Under the pieces are notes generated by a model that was not told the DNA's origin, did no database searches, and saw only the letters and a program-made list of their open reading frames with translations. A program made the translations under genes and the position numbers. From Cryptomeria japonica (taxonomy: Eukaryota; Streptophyta; Pinopsida; Cupressales; Cupressaceae), in contig NC_081415.1 of the NCBI RefSeq assembly GCF_030272615.1, positions 187,315,233 to 187,379,232 of the forward strand: 64,000 nucleotides of DNA, written 5' to 3'. The stretch's first letter is position 1. Each line of letters starts with the position of its first letter. Positions 24,901 to 35,165 of this stretch are shown here, one piece after another.

Positions 24901-25995
24901 ATAATGTCATCTCAACTTCTATTGCATGCATGGTAATCCATAAATTGTGCCAAGCTAGTGCACTTGATAATCGTTGCATATGTGGAATAATGGGAATATA
25001 GCAAAGAACCTTGTGAGGAACCCTTTTTGTTATTTGATCTATTCGATATCTACTGATATGACATTCAGGGCATTCAGTTCAAAATTCATGTTGTTTGTGA
25101 TATATAATATGATCATTGGGACAAGCATCTATTGCTTGATACTCCATTCCAATATCTTTCATAATGGCAGATAATTCTCGGTATGAGCAAGGTAGAATAT
25201 TTGATGGTGGTAACAAAAACACACCTATCAATCTACAACAACAAAATATAATTTGTTATAAAAAAGAGTATTAATGGTACAACATGATTCACAGTTTATT
25301 ATGACATATATGACATGCCTTAACATATGTGACATTGTTATGTTGGATAAACCATTCATAACCTTCAAGTTCACCAACAACAATACAGCGGAGAGAATAG
25401 TTGCCTGCGAGCCTTCATAAAGGGCCTCAGATGCCTTCTCAAGTAGAGGGACATCATGAACAACATCAAGGTCATCTTCATCATCATGGTCAGCTGCACG
25501 AGTACTAAATGAGTCATGGATCAATGTATTTATACCATCATCTTCAATTGTGTTTTCTGGCTCATGATCATCATCTTCCATGGGATCATTATCTTCAGCT
25601 TCGATATTCACACCTCCATGTTCGTCCACTTCAAAAACCATATTCTCAAGGTTGTGTTGATCCATACCATGTGCTCCTGGGTGCTTGACCTATATAAAAT
25701 TGATATACATAAATAAACCGTGATCATGATCTCATCATCACGTGATTTATTATGTATATAAATTGTCAAAATGATATAATAAAAAACTTACCAATGGATG
25801 ATAATCATGTCCACCTTCAATGTGACCATACAGCCTACAATGTTTCTTCGTTGTTTTGATTAGAAGTCTTCTAGTCTTTAACCCCTTACAAATTTTGCAC
25901 GGACAATAACATTTTCCATCACCTTTTCTTTTCAAGTTAGACCACAATCTAGCAATTGTCTCCTTATTTTGTTGTTTGTTGATATTGTCTGACAT
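21697..25995 (-). pseudogene. CACTA TNP2-like transposase gene with DUF4218/DUF4216-type C-terminus
   Basis: Exon 1 (25995-25792) encodes the Cys/His N-terminal transposase-associated domain (CYCPCKICKG...HCRLYGH). Exon 2 starts at 25689 in phase 0. Then follow the TNP2 core signatures: LLLVNLKVMNGLSN, HSLAVDGVNPFGEMRSVYSV, PPWMSIKREHIML, YIEPLIDELLELW, TKGKFSCHVCG and HLFDSMHIGKNITETL. A DUF4218-like block (LPPAFFNAQEHYLIHQ...GPVHTRSMWMVERHL) comes next, and last a DUF4216-like block (FVVKWYRLRLNK...DEPYVLPSQCEQVFY). The last part is an acidic tail to the stop at 21697. Stops, such as TGA in the HEF/TECPEC region near 25080 and TGA at 21976, make it a pseudogene. One intron, 25318-25233, has a GC donor. 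TNP2 proteins cut at the CACTA ends. Confidence 0.85.
21734..21957. repeat. (ATC)n/(CTT)n microsatellite encoding a poly-acidic tail on minus
   Basis: About 180 bp of near-pure ATC units, broken by a few GTC/ACC/GCC, then CTT units. On minus these read GAT and GAA, in frame with the upstream TNP2-like exon past one TGA (21976), and end at TGA 21697-21699. The tail is 92 residues, nearly all Asp or Glu. Confidence 0.9.
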
Positions 25996-27489
25996 GGTCT
26001 TTCTTCACAGGCAAGAAAATAGAAATTATTGTCTGACATGGTCTTTCCCTTAGGAGCTGGTAGATCCTGCTTCCATACTTTAATTCCATTTTCTCAAAGG
26101 ACAATCCTAAAAATCCATGCATTGCAAACAAATTTTTACAGCTTTGTTGGTTGTGGTGGCGTCATAGATAGTTTACATCAATAAATGAAGAACATGCCAA
26201 TGCTTTTAAGGCAACAGTAGAAGTCTATCTCTTATTCAACATCTCTAGTGAAACCTCCATGATCTTTTGTTGGAGTAGAATTTGTTATATTCTAGAAAGG
26301 GTCTTGTCCTTTGTTGATGGGATATTCATCTACCTCAAGAAATAATTGTTCTTTTCTCCAACAAGAAGTGGAACTAAATGAAGATCTAGCACCATGAAAT
26401 TAATCCTCAAAAGGATTACTATAGTTAGTTTTGGTAGATAATGATTTGGGTAAAATACTAATGTGGCTTTACGAAATATTATGTACTAGCTTAGCATACT
26501 CTAACAACTTTGGTGCGACATGCTACATCCAATTAAGTCTCCATCGGTATCTCTATTGTGTTTATGGATTGGATTCAATGTACTCTTTTTATACACAGAT
26601 TTTACTTTCAACTGAGGAGGTTTGTATGTACTTACTTGTCTTTCAATTGTATCCCTATTTCAAGAATTTCTTCTATCAACAAATCATTTGTTGTAAGTTG
26701 TACAAGTGGACGCTTGAACAAGTCTTCCATGCTAGCCTTGTTGATACGTTCAACACCATCTTCTGCAACAAATCTTTAGAACTTCATTTTTCTGAATTGA
26801 AGAGTGAGTAGTAGGGACAATCTAGGACACTTACAGAGGTTTTGCAAGAGAGATAAATAGACCTAAATATTATGGCTTAATAATGATCAATAGGTAAACA
26901 TATAAGAAACTCTCAATATCGAAATGACTTTCTCAATTGTCTTTACTAGAAATGGATAGATATGCTAATAATGGCTTTATGACTGTATGTCAACTTTAGA
27001 CTCAATCCAAGAAGAGCTAGAACTAATATGCGATATCTAGATTTATGATCTCTATATTATAACAATCCCATAATTATGTTTCCACGCATCTATACCACAA
27101 CACAAACATCATGCTAGTGTTCAACCATAGCAATTGATATCCTAATTATAGAATGTGAAATATGCACATAACTATGAATAAAGATTAAGAAAAACAAAGA
27201 AAGATGCTTATTGCAAACATAAATGACTAATGGACAAGAATTGAATTCATTGTAGATAGTTTTGAATATCAAATTCACTTATTTGTGTGCATTTAGTAAC
27301 TCATGTACTTGTGGCCAACCATTTATCTCTTTCATAAATTAAACACTTATTAATAACATTAAATGGTTGAGTAATTATGTTTTAGTTGAAATTGAAAATA
27401 AAATATTTTATTTCAGGATAGCTCACACTATTCCCTATCATATTTTAGACTCTTGGTTTTGTTAGTAGTGGTTTGATGTCTTTGGAGCT
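25996..27489. other. CACTA 5' interior, no gene seen
   Basis: This holds the upstream region of the TNP2-like gene. A 42-bp direct duplication (ATTGTCTGACATGGTCTTT at 25985 and 26027) covers the first codons of the gene, so the start has a duplicated copy just upstream. The 126-codon plus-strand ORF at 26431-26811 has no recognisable feature. Confidence 0.5.
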
Positions 27490-28250
27490 GATCATTGCAT
27501 TTCTTTAGTTACGTTTGCCAGCCTACTCCCAGCCTATGCCAAAATGGGAGCTTTGGAATAGGGTATGGACATCCATCAAAGCATAAAAGATAGAGGAATT
27601 TTGTCAGATGTAGTTGCAACTACATAAAATGGATTTGTTGATAAGGCTTTAGAAACTTTCAGGCAAATGCAATCGGCAGGTGTAAAGCCAAATTCCACGA
27701 CCATTGCTACTATCCTCCCTGCCTATGCCAAAATGGGAGATTTGGAATAGGGTATGGACATTCATCGAAGCATAAAGGATAGAGAAATTTTGTTAGATGT
27801 TGTAGTTGTAACTGCCTTGGTAGACATGTATGCAAAATGTGGAAGCATAGACAAGGCATGTGAACTATTTGATAGAATGCCTGAAAGAAATGTTGTCTCG
27901 TGGACTGCAACGATTGCTAGATATGCACAAAATAGATTTGTTGAAAAGGCTTTAGACACTTTCAAGCAAATGGAATTGGAAGGCATAAAGCCAAATTCCA
28001 CAACCTTTTCTAGCATCCTCCCCGCCTGTGCAAAAATGGGAGCTTTGGAATAGGGTATGGACATCCATCAAAGCATAACGGATAGAGGAATTTTGTTAGG
28101 TGTTGTACTTGCAAATGCCCTGCTTGACATGAATGCAAAATGTGGAAACATGGACAAGGCTTGTGAATTGTTTGATATGATGTTGCAAAGAGATGTGATC
28201 TCATGTGAACAATCAACACACGCATATACGGGAGGAAGGGATTGTTGATA
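27490..28250 (+). pseudogene. captured PLS-type pentatricopeptide repeat (PPR) fragment
   Basis: Open segments show classic plant PPR motifs: VVTALVDMYAKCGSIDKACE, LFDRMPERNVVSWTATIA, then ALDTFKQMELEGIKPNSTTF and ILPACAKMGALE. Three tandem modules can be traced; the second to third spacing (27745 to 28046) is 301 bp, close to a full P-L-S triplet of about 101 residues, and the first module has lost about 110 bp. All three carry the same TAG in the motif LE*GMDIH. There is no start, no targeting peptide and no E/DYW end. PPR proteins bind organelle RNA, but this piece cannot encode one. It sits antisense to the transposase genes near the right CACTA end, as expected for gene-fragment capture. 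Confidence 0.85.
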
Positions 28251-28706
28251 CAAAATTGAACGCTTACTCCTCAATCACAGTTCTATGGTTTTATGAGATT
28301 AAACTAGGACAATTAACCACCACATGTATATTTTTTGCAACATGAAATTAAAAACTAGGGCAATTTGAATCTACCTCCTTCGTGGGATTGCCTTCGACAT
28401 GGGTTTGATGTTCTTGGGGGTTGAAGTCACCACGGATGCCTACGCAAGATTGCAATTCACAAATGAATTCCTTGCCTCTTTTTTTATTTTGTAATGGCTG
28501 CTGTCATCGGAATTACGATGAACTCGAGCACTTTTTTGAAAAAAAGAAAATTCTCATTGCTAATGCCTTTTTCGTTGAAACCAAATGGGTAATTTCCATC
28601 GGAATTACGATGAATGCGGGCATTTTTTCAAAAAAACCAAATTTGGCCACAATATACCTTCTCCGTCGGAAACCTTAGTTGAAAATCTAGTCAAAATGTA
28701 TTAGTG
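28251..28706 (-). repeat. CACTA right subterminal region and terminal inverted repeat
   Basis: Two copies of CATCGGAATTACGATGAA (about 28506 and 28597) and CCGTCGGAAACC near 28663 match the motif style of the left end. The tip reads AATGTATTAGTG at 28695-28706, followed by TAA, the target duplication. Confidence 0.75.
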
Positions 28707-28709
28707 TAA

Positions 28710-28933
28710 CTTAGATCATTTAGAAAACTTGATCGAATTTTATGTTTAAATCAATATGGGAAAATATTGTCTCTACTGGTTATCACCTATGCAAGTTTTA
28801 ATTTCTGTATTCGCTTTTGCTTAAGTAATGGCAAGCCTTGCTTTGTTTGATTGGACCCTGTTGTATGGATTGATTTGGGGTACCTATTTTTGTCCTCCAT
28901 GGTCATAATCCAGGACCATGGAGGACAACTGGT
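28710..28933. other. host-side flank of the CACTA insertion
   Basis: No gene. Contains a short inverted pair, GTCCTCCATGG (about 28891) and CCATGGAGGAC (about 28916), around TCATAATCCAGGA. This could be the 5' flank of the gag remnant that follows. Confidence 0.4.
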
Positions 28934-29185
28934 ATGAAATGCTTTAACTACCATAAGATTGGCCACCTAGCTAGAGAATGCAGACATAGATCCTACAACC
29001 AGTCTGCAAACAAGAATCGATTTAGCAAAAAAAAAGAGCAAAATGACCTAAAAGGAAAGAAGACAACTGAAGAAATAAGAGATGAAATGAAAAATATATG
29101 GATTAAGAAGAATGAAGGAAAAGAAGGACAAGGACATCCATCGGTGATGACAGTTCCACTTCTAACTAGGCATACAGATGCCTAG
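28934..29185 (+). pseudogene. retrotransposon gag zinc-knuckle fragment
   Basis: The reading MKCFNYHKIGHLARECRHRS has the spacing of a CCHC knuckle, but its second Cys is Tyr (a single G-to-A change from TGC). A Lys/Glu/Asn-rich tail follows. The purine block GGGGGAGCA comes just after the stop near 29183. It is the end of a Copia-type Gag with no protease or RT after it, so pol has been lost before the accessory ORF at 29624. Confidence 0.65.
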
Positions 29186-29623
29186 GGGGAGCACATATGG
29201 TCAGATTACTTTTGAATCCCCTCAACAAATGTAAAGATGTGTTTATCTGCATAGTTGTGATGCACAAATTTGGTCTAAAATTTCTTAATTGAAGTTTGTC
29301 TTGTGAGTTATTTATTTGAGTATCGGTATTGCCAATAAATAACCTGTGAAGTCAAATCGGCGTACTTTAAGTTGTGAGCTTCAAATCTAACCATTGGATC
29401 CTAGCACTGATAAATATCAATGGATAAATAAGGAAATGGTAGCGCATTTTCATTTACCTAACTACTTGTGAATTTTCTTGAGCTCCTGTGTGTTCCAAGG
29501 CGATTTCAAAATTGCTAAGCTTTGTTTGTGTGAAAAAGAAATTCAAGCAGAGCGATAGTGGTTTGGTATTCCCTAGGAAAGTGTTTTCAACTGCATCTGA
29601 GAAAATATTGATTGAAGGTCATT
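29186..29623. other. leader of accessory ORF C, no gene seen
   Basis: Noncoding sequence between the gag remnant and the ORF at 29624. It includes AAATTCAAGCAGAGCGATAG (about 29541), loosely like the leader of ORF B (TTGCAGAGCGATTTTC near 12220), which hints at a shared leader. That link is weak. Confidence 0.4.
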
Positions 29624-32600
29624 ATGGCAGCACAGTTATCAACTCATGTGTTGGTTAAAGATATTAAGGAACCCCAACCCGAGTTCAAGCTGCACCCGAT
29701 GAAAGCCGGTGAAATCAACAAGACCGGTGCTTTATCATCTGTGCCCTTTGGTGTATTGTTGGTAGAAGATATTCGCTCCTATATTCATTGCAAGCTTGAA
29801 GAACTTGGAGACAAGTTTATTCAAAGTGAGTTTAAAGGGTTTTGTGAAAATGATAATTTGAAATCAAGGTTCCTACATTTGAAGACCAAGGGTTTGGCAT
29901 ATGTTGTAGACTTTCTGAATCAGTTTCATGGTGATTGGGTTAGATATGAATTGAGCACGGTTCATGATCATTTTTTGTGGTTGGAAGATCATGTACCGAT
30001 CAAGATCACAAAGGAGATGATTCGAAGAGTGACAGGGTTCAGTGCAACTGGTGAAGCATTAACCCTAAGAATGATATCATCAACTAAAGTCACTCGGTTA
30101 ACCAAATCCTAGTGTGATAGTAGAGAAATGACTATCACTCATTTTGAGGATGCTGAAGTAAGATTTGCCTCTGTAGTGTTGGGTTACAGGGTATATCAAT
30201 CAAACCGGATGAACAGTGAGCCGAGCGGTGCCATCCATGCTAGATATAGGATTATCAAAGAAGATGCAACTTATGATATATGTGAGATGATTCAAAGTCA
30301 GTTCATGGTGAACATGGAAAGAATAAAGAAGGATAAGAAGCAATCCTTCAAATATGGCTCTCTACTGGTATGTATATTCTTCTATGTGCTAAAATATTTT
30401 CCTGGTAAGAGTAATATAGTATGGTCACAGGAGAAACCTATCATGGTTCAGATAGGTGAAATGATTAGGGATCTGGGAGATAAATTTGGGGAAGCAATGT
30501 GGGGATATTTCAAAGAATTCCAAACTAGAATGCACAAGAGGGAAATAATTCCAACTGGAATAGTGTAGAAATATAAGAACAACATTTGCTTTCTTGTAGA
30601 TATAGATTGTTGTATTGTCCAAGCAGTTGAACCCAGAACTTTTTGGGTTCCACCTATTGGGTATGAGGCTGCAGTAGATCTGGTTTAAATTCATATCAAT
30701 ATGCTTCTATCTAAACCGGTAGATTTGAAGGCAAAGAGGTTTGGAACATATGAGGAGGTAAGTTCTAAAATAAAACAAGAACTTCAGGTGCCTATCATTA
30801 AAAGAAAAGAAATGAAAATGATTGATACCGTTGACAAGAAATATGGAGGTGAAGCATCTGGTACCACTACCTCCATCGATGCGAGTGAGAAAGCAAGGGT
30901 CACACCTGCAAAAGATGAAGAACTGACCAGTGAAAAGAAGAAAGTGACAAAAACAAAACCAAAGGGCACTGCAACAACTAAACCATCAACATACACAAAG
31001 GAAAAGAATCTAGGTACTCTTGTATCTTCACCAAGGAAAGATAGACCGGTAGGAGTAACTTACACCAGGAAGAGAAAGAGTGACCCAAAAATTAAAGAGG
31101 ATAAGAAAGAAGGTGACACTGGGTCAGATGTGGAAGTAAAAAATGTTAGAAGAAGTGAAAGGAATAAAGCTCCAACAATTGATGATATGGTGCACGACAT
31201 CAAAGAATTTGGAGGTTTGTCCGGTGTTGGAAGAAGATATTCTCTTAGTAATGATGAAGACAAGAGGAAACTTGAGGAAGATTTGATCTGGAACTTGCCC
31301 ATCGTTTGTAGAACTCCCAGTGAATTGTATGGCATTATTCCATTAGATTTGCTGGATAAAATTGAAGGAAGATGGAAGACTGCTCTAGCTACTGAAAAAG
31401 AGCTCAGAATAAAAGCACTCGTGGAAGTGCAACATGAATTAGATTTTGAACAAGCTTCACTGGTGGCTGAAGAATGCATTTAGCATTTCAAGATAAGGAA
31501 CAAAACTGGAAGAGTGGAAGTAGATGAAATTAGAGAAGTGCACGTTGAAGGTGTTGCCCTATGGAAGGAAATTATGGACCAGCAAAAGAAGGTTGAAGAA
31601 GAAATTGAACAAGAAACTAAATAGGACAAAGGGGTAGTTGTCCTTGATAAAGGAAAAGATAAATACTCCATTGAAGGTTTTGATACATTCACTATTGAGG
31701 ACATCATAGGAGATGTTGTGTCAAACATCCTCAATCTGACAACAGGTATTGAACAACCGATTCATACCTCACTGGTAGAGGAAGCCGATAAGACTAAATT
31801 GTCAGGTCAAGATGAAGTGTTAGTTGAAGACATTCCTTATGAGGATACACCTCACAGAAACTTATCAACTCCAAATCATAATCTCTCTCAAGAAGGAAAA
31901 GAGGAAGAAAAGAAGACAGAGGAAGAAAAGAGAATAGAGGAAGGAAATAAGGAAGAGAAGAGAACAGAGAAAGAAAAAGAGGAAGAAAAGAAAATAGAAG
32001 AAGGAAAAGAGGAAGAGAAGAAAGTAGAGGAAGGAAAAGAGGAAGAGAATATAAAGATGACATAGTAGTGTTGGATACCCCTTCGGTAAAAATAAAATTA
32101 GATTTAGACAGGGAAAATGTAAAGCAAAAGGTAAGAATCATCATAGCAACTAGCTCAGAAGTTGAGCCCTTAAAAATTGACAAAGGAACAAAGGAAGAAG
32201 AAGAAGGTGATTCAGTTATAGATATAAAGAAAATGACCCCTAAACAGTTGATGAAAGTCTTAGAAAAACTGAGAATCCAAGCTGAAAAGGTAAAACTAAG
32301 AGAAAAGAAAAAGAAGGCAAGAATCCTCACCGCTACCAAAACAATTCTCTCTGATCTCATCTCAGACATTTAAATTGATGATATTGCACCCATTATTGAT
32401 CAGGTGAATACTCTGGTCAAAGAAATCATTTCAGAGGCAACCGATCTGGAGAAGGTTTCTATAAGACAATATGAAACAAAACAAGGAGATAACCTAATGG
32501 AACATATATCAATTAGAAAAGTTTCTCTATCAACCAGAATAGAAGAAGTTAAGACCACACTACAGCAAGTTGGTCAACTCCTAGTGAAATCTTCATACTT

Positions 32601-32991
32601 TCATGTCTTAATCAAAGATTTGGATGATAACAAAAATCAGATTCAAAAGGAGATTCAGGATCTAGTACGCTCATTTGATCCTCTTAGTAGTTCAACATCA
32701 ACTTTCACTAGACAAATCAAAATGCTCAATCATCAACTCAGAAAGTTGAAAGATGAAGAAGACAAAAGAAGTCTTAGCATGTTAGAGCTCCAATGCTATT
32801 TGGCACCAATTATAGACTTCTTGCAACTAAACATTAAAGAGGAAAACCACTTAATTCATGCACTTGACTGCAAGACAGTTGACGATATGGAGGTCTTCAT
32901 TGTAGTATTACATGGCCACTTTACTACCCTAAAACAAATTCAATCTTCATGGGAATCTTCTTTAAAAGTTGCTCAAGAAACCTTTAAATAA
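29624..32991 (+). pseudogene. large transposon-borne accessory protein, copy C, next to a Copia-type 3' LTR
   Basis: One frame from ATG 29624 runs with stops at 30110, 30566, 30686, 31481 and 31622; a frameshift near 32045 then leads to the frame ending at TAA 32989 (one more TAA at 32371). The N-terminal 300 residues are folded (FGVLLVEDIRSYIHCKLEEL, LKTKGLAYVVDFLNQFHGDW). A Lys/Thr-rich basic linker (TKTKPKGTATTKPS) follows, then a Glu/Lys repeat (31890-32055), then a long helical C-terminus with coiled-coil character. The layout parallels ORFs A and B (globular, basic/acidic linker, coiled coil), but I cannot align it residue by residue to them. Likeness to putative plant transposon or PMD proteins is inference. 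It ends 150 bp before a polypurine tract and LTR, the position of the extra gene in SIRE-type Copia elements. Confidence 0.6.
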
Positions 32992-33037
32992 TTTTTTGCT
33001 TTATTTTGAAAAATCATTTTCGATAGTCTTTGCCATT

Positions 33038-33145
33038 GATGGCAAAAGGGGGAATTTTGGCTTTTATGGAGTCTTGTCAGGAATAGGGGCCATGGGACCG
33101 ACACAGTAGTTTGTAGAATTTGCCACCAATGCCAAAGGGGGAGTT
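33038..33145 (+). promoter_or_regulatory. two polypurine tracts before the Copia-type 3' LTR
   Basis: GGCAAAAGGGGGAATTTTGG (about 33041) and CCAAAGGGGGAGTT (33132-33145) are purine blocks, and the second directly abuts TGTTGGCA, the LTR start. Such tracts prime plus-strand DNA synthesis in LTR retrotransposons. The doubled tract, each after a GATGGC/AATGCC-type sequence, is common in SIRE-like Copia elements. Confidence 0.65.
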
Positions 33146-33194
33146 TGTTGGCATTCTGATGCAATTTTGTATGACTGATAAATGATATGGTTGT

Positions 33195-33958
33195 TGTATA
33201 TGGTGAAAATGGATAACAATAATAACGATATTGAAAGGCTAAATGAATTCAACCACAAAACCCTAGCCTAAAAACAACAAAGATCCACCATAACATATGA
33301 AAATTACCTAAGACAATGCAAATCAAATGAAATCACAAAGATTATACCATCACATGTCCAATAGGGTTTTGATCTCCATTCTTCCTATCTCCATTGATCT
33401 TGCTTGATATATTTGCTCTCAGATTTTATGTGCACAAGAGCTCAACAAAGAACGAAATGTGGTTGCAAGTAGGATCGTAATGTAGTCAAGTGCATAAAAG
33501 ATGATTAGGGTTTGATAATGAAGGAAGCATCTCCTTATATAGAAGACACAATAAGAAATGGAGGGATAAGATTGAGAGGTGTAAAAGGAGGTCGGCTATG
33601 ATTAGAGGGTAGGTCAAAGAAATAATAAAATAATGAAAGGGATAGGTAGTGTATGAATTAAGAGATGAATGACATGTGTCATGGGTAGAAAAGGTTAATG
33701 AATTAATTAAATAAATGAAGATTTATTTAATTAATAGAAGAAGTGGGATAATTAAATAAATAAGATATTTATTTAATTTTAGAAAAAGGATAATTTAAAT
33801 AAATAAATGTATTTATTTAAATGAGAAATAAGGCTAGAAGAGGATAAATGAATTAATTAAATAAATAAAGATTTATTTAATTAATAGAAGAATTAAGCTT
33901 ACATAATTAAATAAATAAAATATTTATTTAATTAGATTGGACAATTTAGGTGTCTACA
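33195..33958 (-). repeat. gypsy 3' LTR (764 bp)
   Basis: Read on minus it starts TGTAGACACC and ends CCATATACA. It differs from the other LTR by about 8 substitutions and one 1-bp indel, counted by eye. Its first 260 bp (on minus) hold five AT-rich palindromes. Confidence 0.95.
33701..33933. repeat. five AT palindromes in the LTR (same at 49152-49387)
   Basis: Perfect or near-perfect inverted repeats at 33701-33734, 33751-33777, 33791-33821, 33851-33884 and 33905-33933, all variants of AATTAAATAAATA...TATTTATTTAATT. The first and fourth are almost the same sequence, so the block looks duplicated. They lie at the start of U3 on the coding (minus) strand. Confidence 0.85.
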
Positions 33959-33973
33959 TTTTGCCCCTCTTTG
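33959..33973 (-). promoter_or_regulatory. gypsy polypurine tract
   Basis: On minus, AAAGAGGGGCAAAA sits directly before the TGTAGACACC start of the 3' LTR. This is the usual place and composition for the plus-strand primer. Confidence 0.8.
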
Positions 33974-34459
33974 AGACAATGCGGCTTGTCGCGTTGTTTC
34001 AAAGAAGATAAGATGAACTGATACAAATTTGCCCCAAGATGGGAATGATATGCCCCCTCGAGAGATTGGATGAAAAAATGTCTGAAAAGATCACAGACAA
34101 TCTCTCAATAAGAAGGAATGGCTAGAATGGACTAACTGGATAAAGTGACAGTCACGGGATAAAGAAGACTGACTCAGGAGACGAGGGCTAGGGCTAGGGT
34201 AGTCTATAAGATAGACCACGGGGGAAATACATCCTCATTGTCATATACACATCCACGAGAGCAGAGTGCAGAGCAAAAGTAGAGCAGCAGCAGTCAGCAA
34301 CGATGGCCTTTGTTCACAGATTCGACCGCGTTCGCCGATTTCAAAGGCCAGTAGAGGCAAGAGAGCCGATAAGTACCGCAAAACCTCCTTGTACTTTGAT
34401 GCATTTATTGTTGTCATTAATGCATGGTAGATAGGGCAATAAATGCACTTAGAATAGGG

Positions 34460-34745
34460 TCCAAAAAATGTCCAAAAACGTCCAGGCACGTCTGCATTGG
34501 TGCCAGGCGCATCTATGCTCGCGAAGCGCGTCTGTGCCAAATGCGGCCGCGTTTGTGATGTATAGGCCTGTCTGTGCCAAGAAGGCACGTCTATGTTGCC
34601 TAGGCACATCTGTGCAGAGCATAGGCATGTCTGTGTTTGTCAGGCAAGTCTGTGTTTTTCAGGCACGTCTGTGCAGTCTTCAAGCACGTTTATGTCAGGT
34701 AAGCGCATTTGTGTCCAAAAAATGTGAATTTGTGTCTTCTAGGTC
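34460..34745 (+). repeat. array of (C)RYGTCTGTG motifs, left block
   Basis: Around 14 degenerate copies of GGCACGTCTGTG / GCGCGTCTGTG at 15-30 bp spacing. The reverse complement of the same motif (CACAGACGCG) fills two blocks at the other end of the element (46880-47065 and 48280-48545). No coding use is evident, although spurious ORFs cross it. Confidence 0.8.
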
Positions 34746-34845
34746 AAATCGGCAGTTCTGTGATGAACATACGTTGTCAATTGGATAAGCTGCTGAGAGG
34801 ATACACTCAAGAAGGTCCTCTAGGGAAGACTAGAATAGATCAAGG

Positions 34846-35118
34846 CACTTTGTGATGAACAGTGAGTACCAAGATATAGTACTTTGTGATGAACAGGGAG
34901 TACTAGAATATGAGCAACACTTTGTGATGAATAGTGAGTGCAAATGTGAGGAGCACTTTGTGATGAACAGTGAGTGCCAAACACATAGTACTTTGTGATG
35001 AACAAGGAGTACCACTAGGATAGAAGCAACACTTTGTGATGAACAATGAGTGTCACTAGGATAGAATGCCATATGCATTTAGATAAAAAGTAGCATTTTG
35101 TGATAAACAGGGAATGCC
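34846..35118 (+). repeat. tandem array of CACTTTGTGATGAACAGTGAGTG units
   Basis: Seven copies start at about 34846, 34880, 34919, 34954, 34989, 35030 and 35094. The core TTTGTGATGAACAG is nearly fixed and flanked by CACT...AGTG arms that form a short hairpin; spacers of 12-40 bp vary. The array lies just upstream of the antisense PMD gene, so it could be part of its promoter. It is not a CRISPR array: spacers are short, unequal and related. Confidence 0.85.
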
Positions 35119-35165
35119 ATGATGACTGACATGATTGATTTGCTTGACTGCAAGAGTATTTGCCT

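Larger units (their letters stand above)
4219..28706 (-). mobile_element. 24.5-kb CACTA (En/Spm) DNA transposon with nested insertions
   Basis: The left end reads CACTAGTACATT; the reverse complement of the right end reads CACTAATACATT. They match at 11 of the first 12 bases and then again around GATTTYCAAC. Both ends are flanked by TAA (4216-4218 and 28707-28709), the 3-bp target duplication expected of CACTA elements. Inside are TNP2-like and Transposase_24-like genes, both on minus, so the 5' end is at the right. Subterminal repeats rich in ATCGATGAA and CATCGG-type motifs lie near the ends. Most of the length is later cargo: a PMD-like ORF near the left, a 6.19-kb insert at 10707-16896 and a PPR fragment near the right. 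The element looks inactive because both transposase genes carry stops. Confidence 0.8.

Noticed and set aside
26431-26811. 126-codon plus-strand ORF
   Set aside because: No known motif, no homologue nearby, composition like the surrounding noncoding DNA.
26240-27120. Other TAGTG occurrences (about 26253 and 27114) as the right CACTA tip
   Set aside because: Neither has the extended CACTARTACATT match nor a TAA duplication with a left tip, unlike 28706.
27490-28250. Functional PPR gene
   Set aside because: No start, no targeting peptide, stops in each module, and placed inside a transposon.
34846-35118. CRISPR-like repeat array
   Set aside because: Spacers are unequal, short and related to each other, the repeat is imperfect, and the context is a plant retrotransposon.
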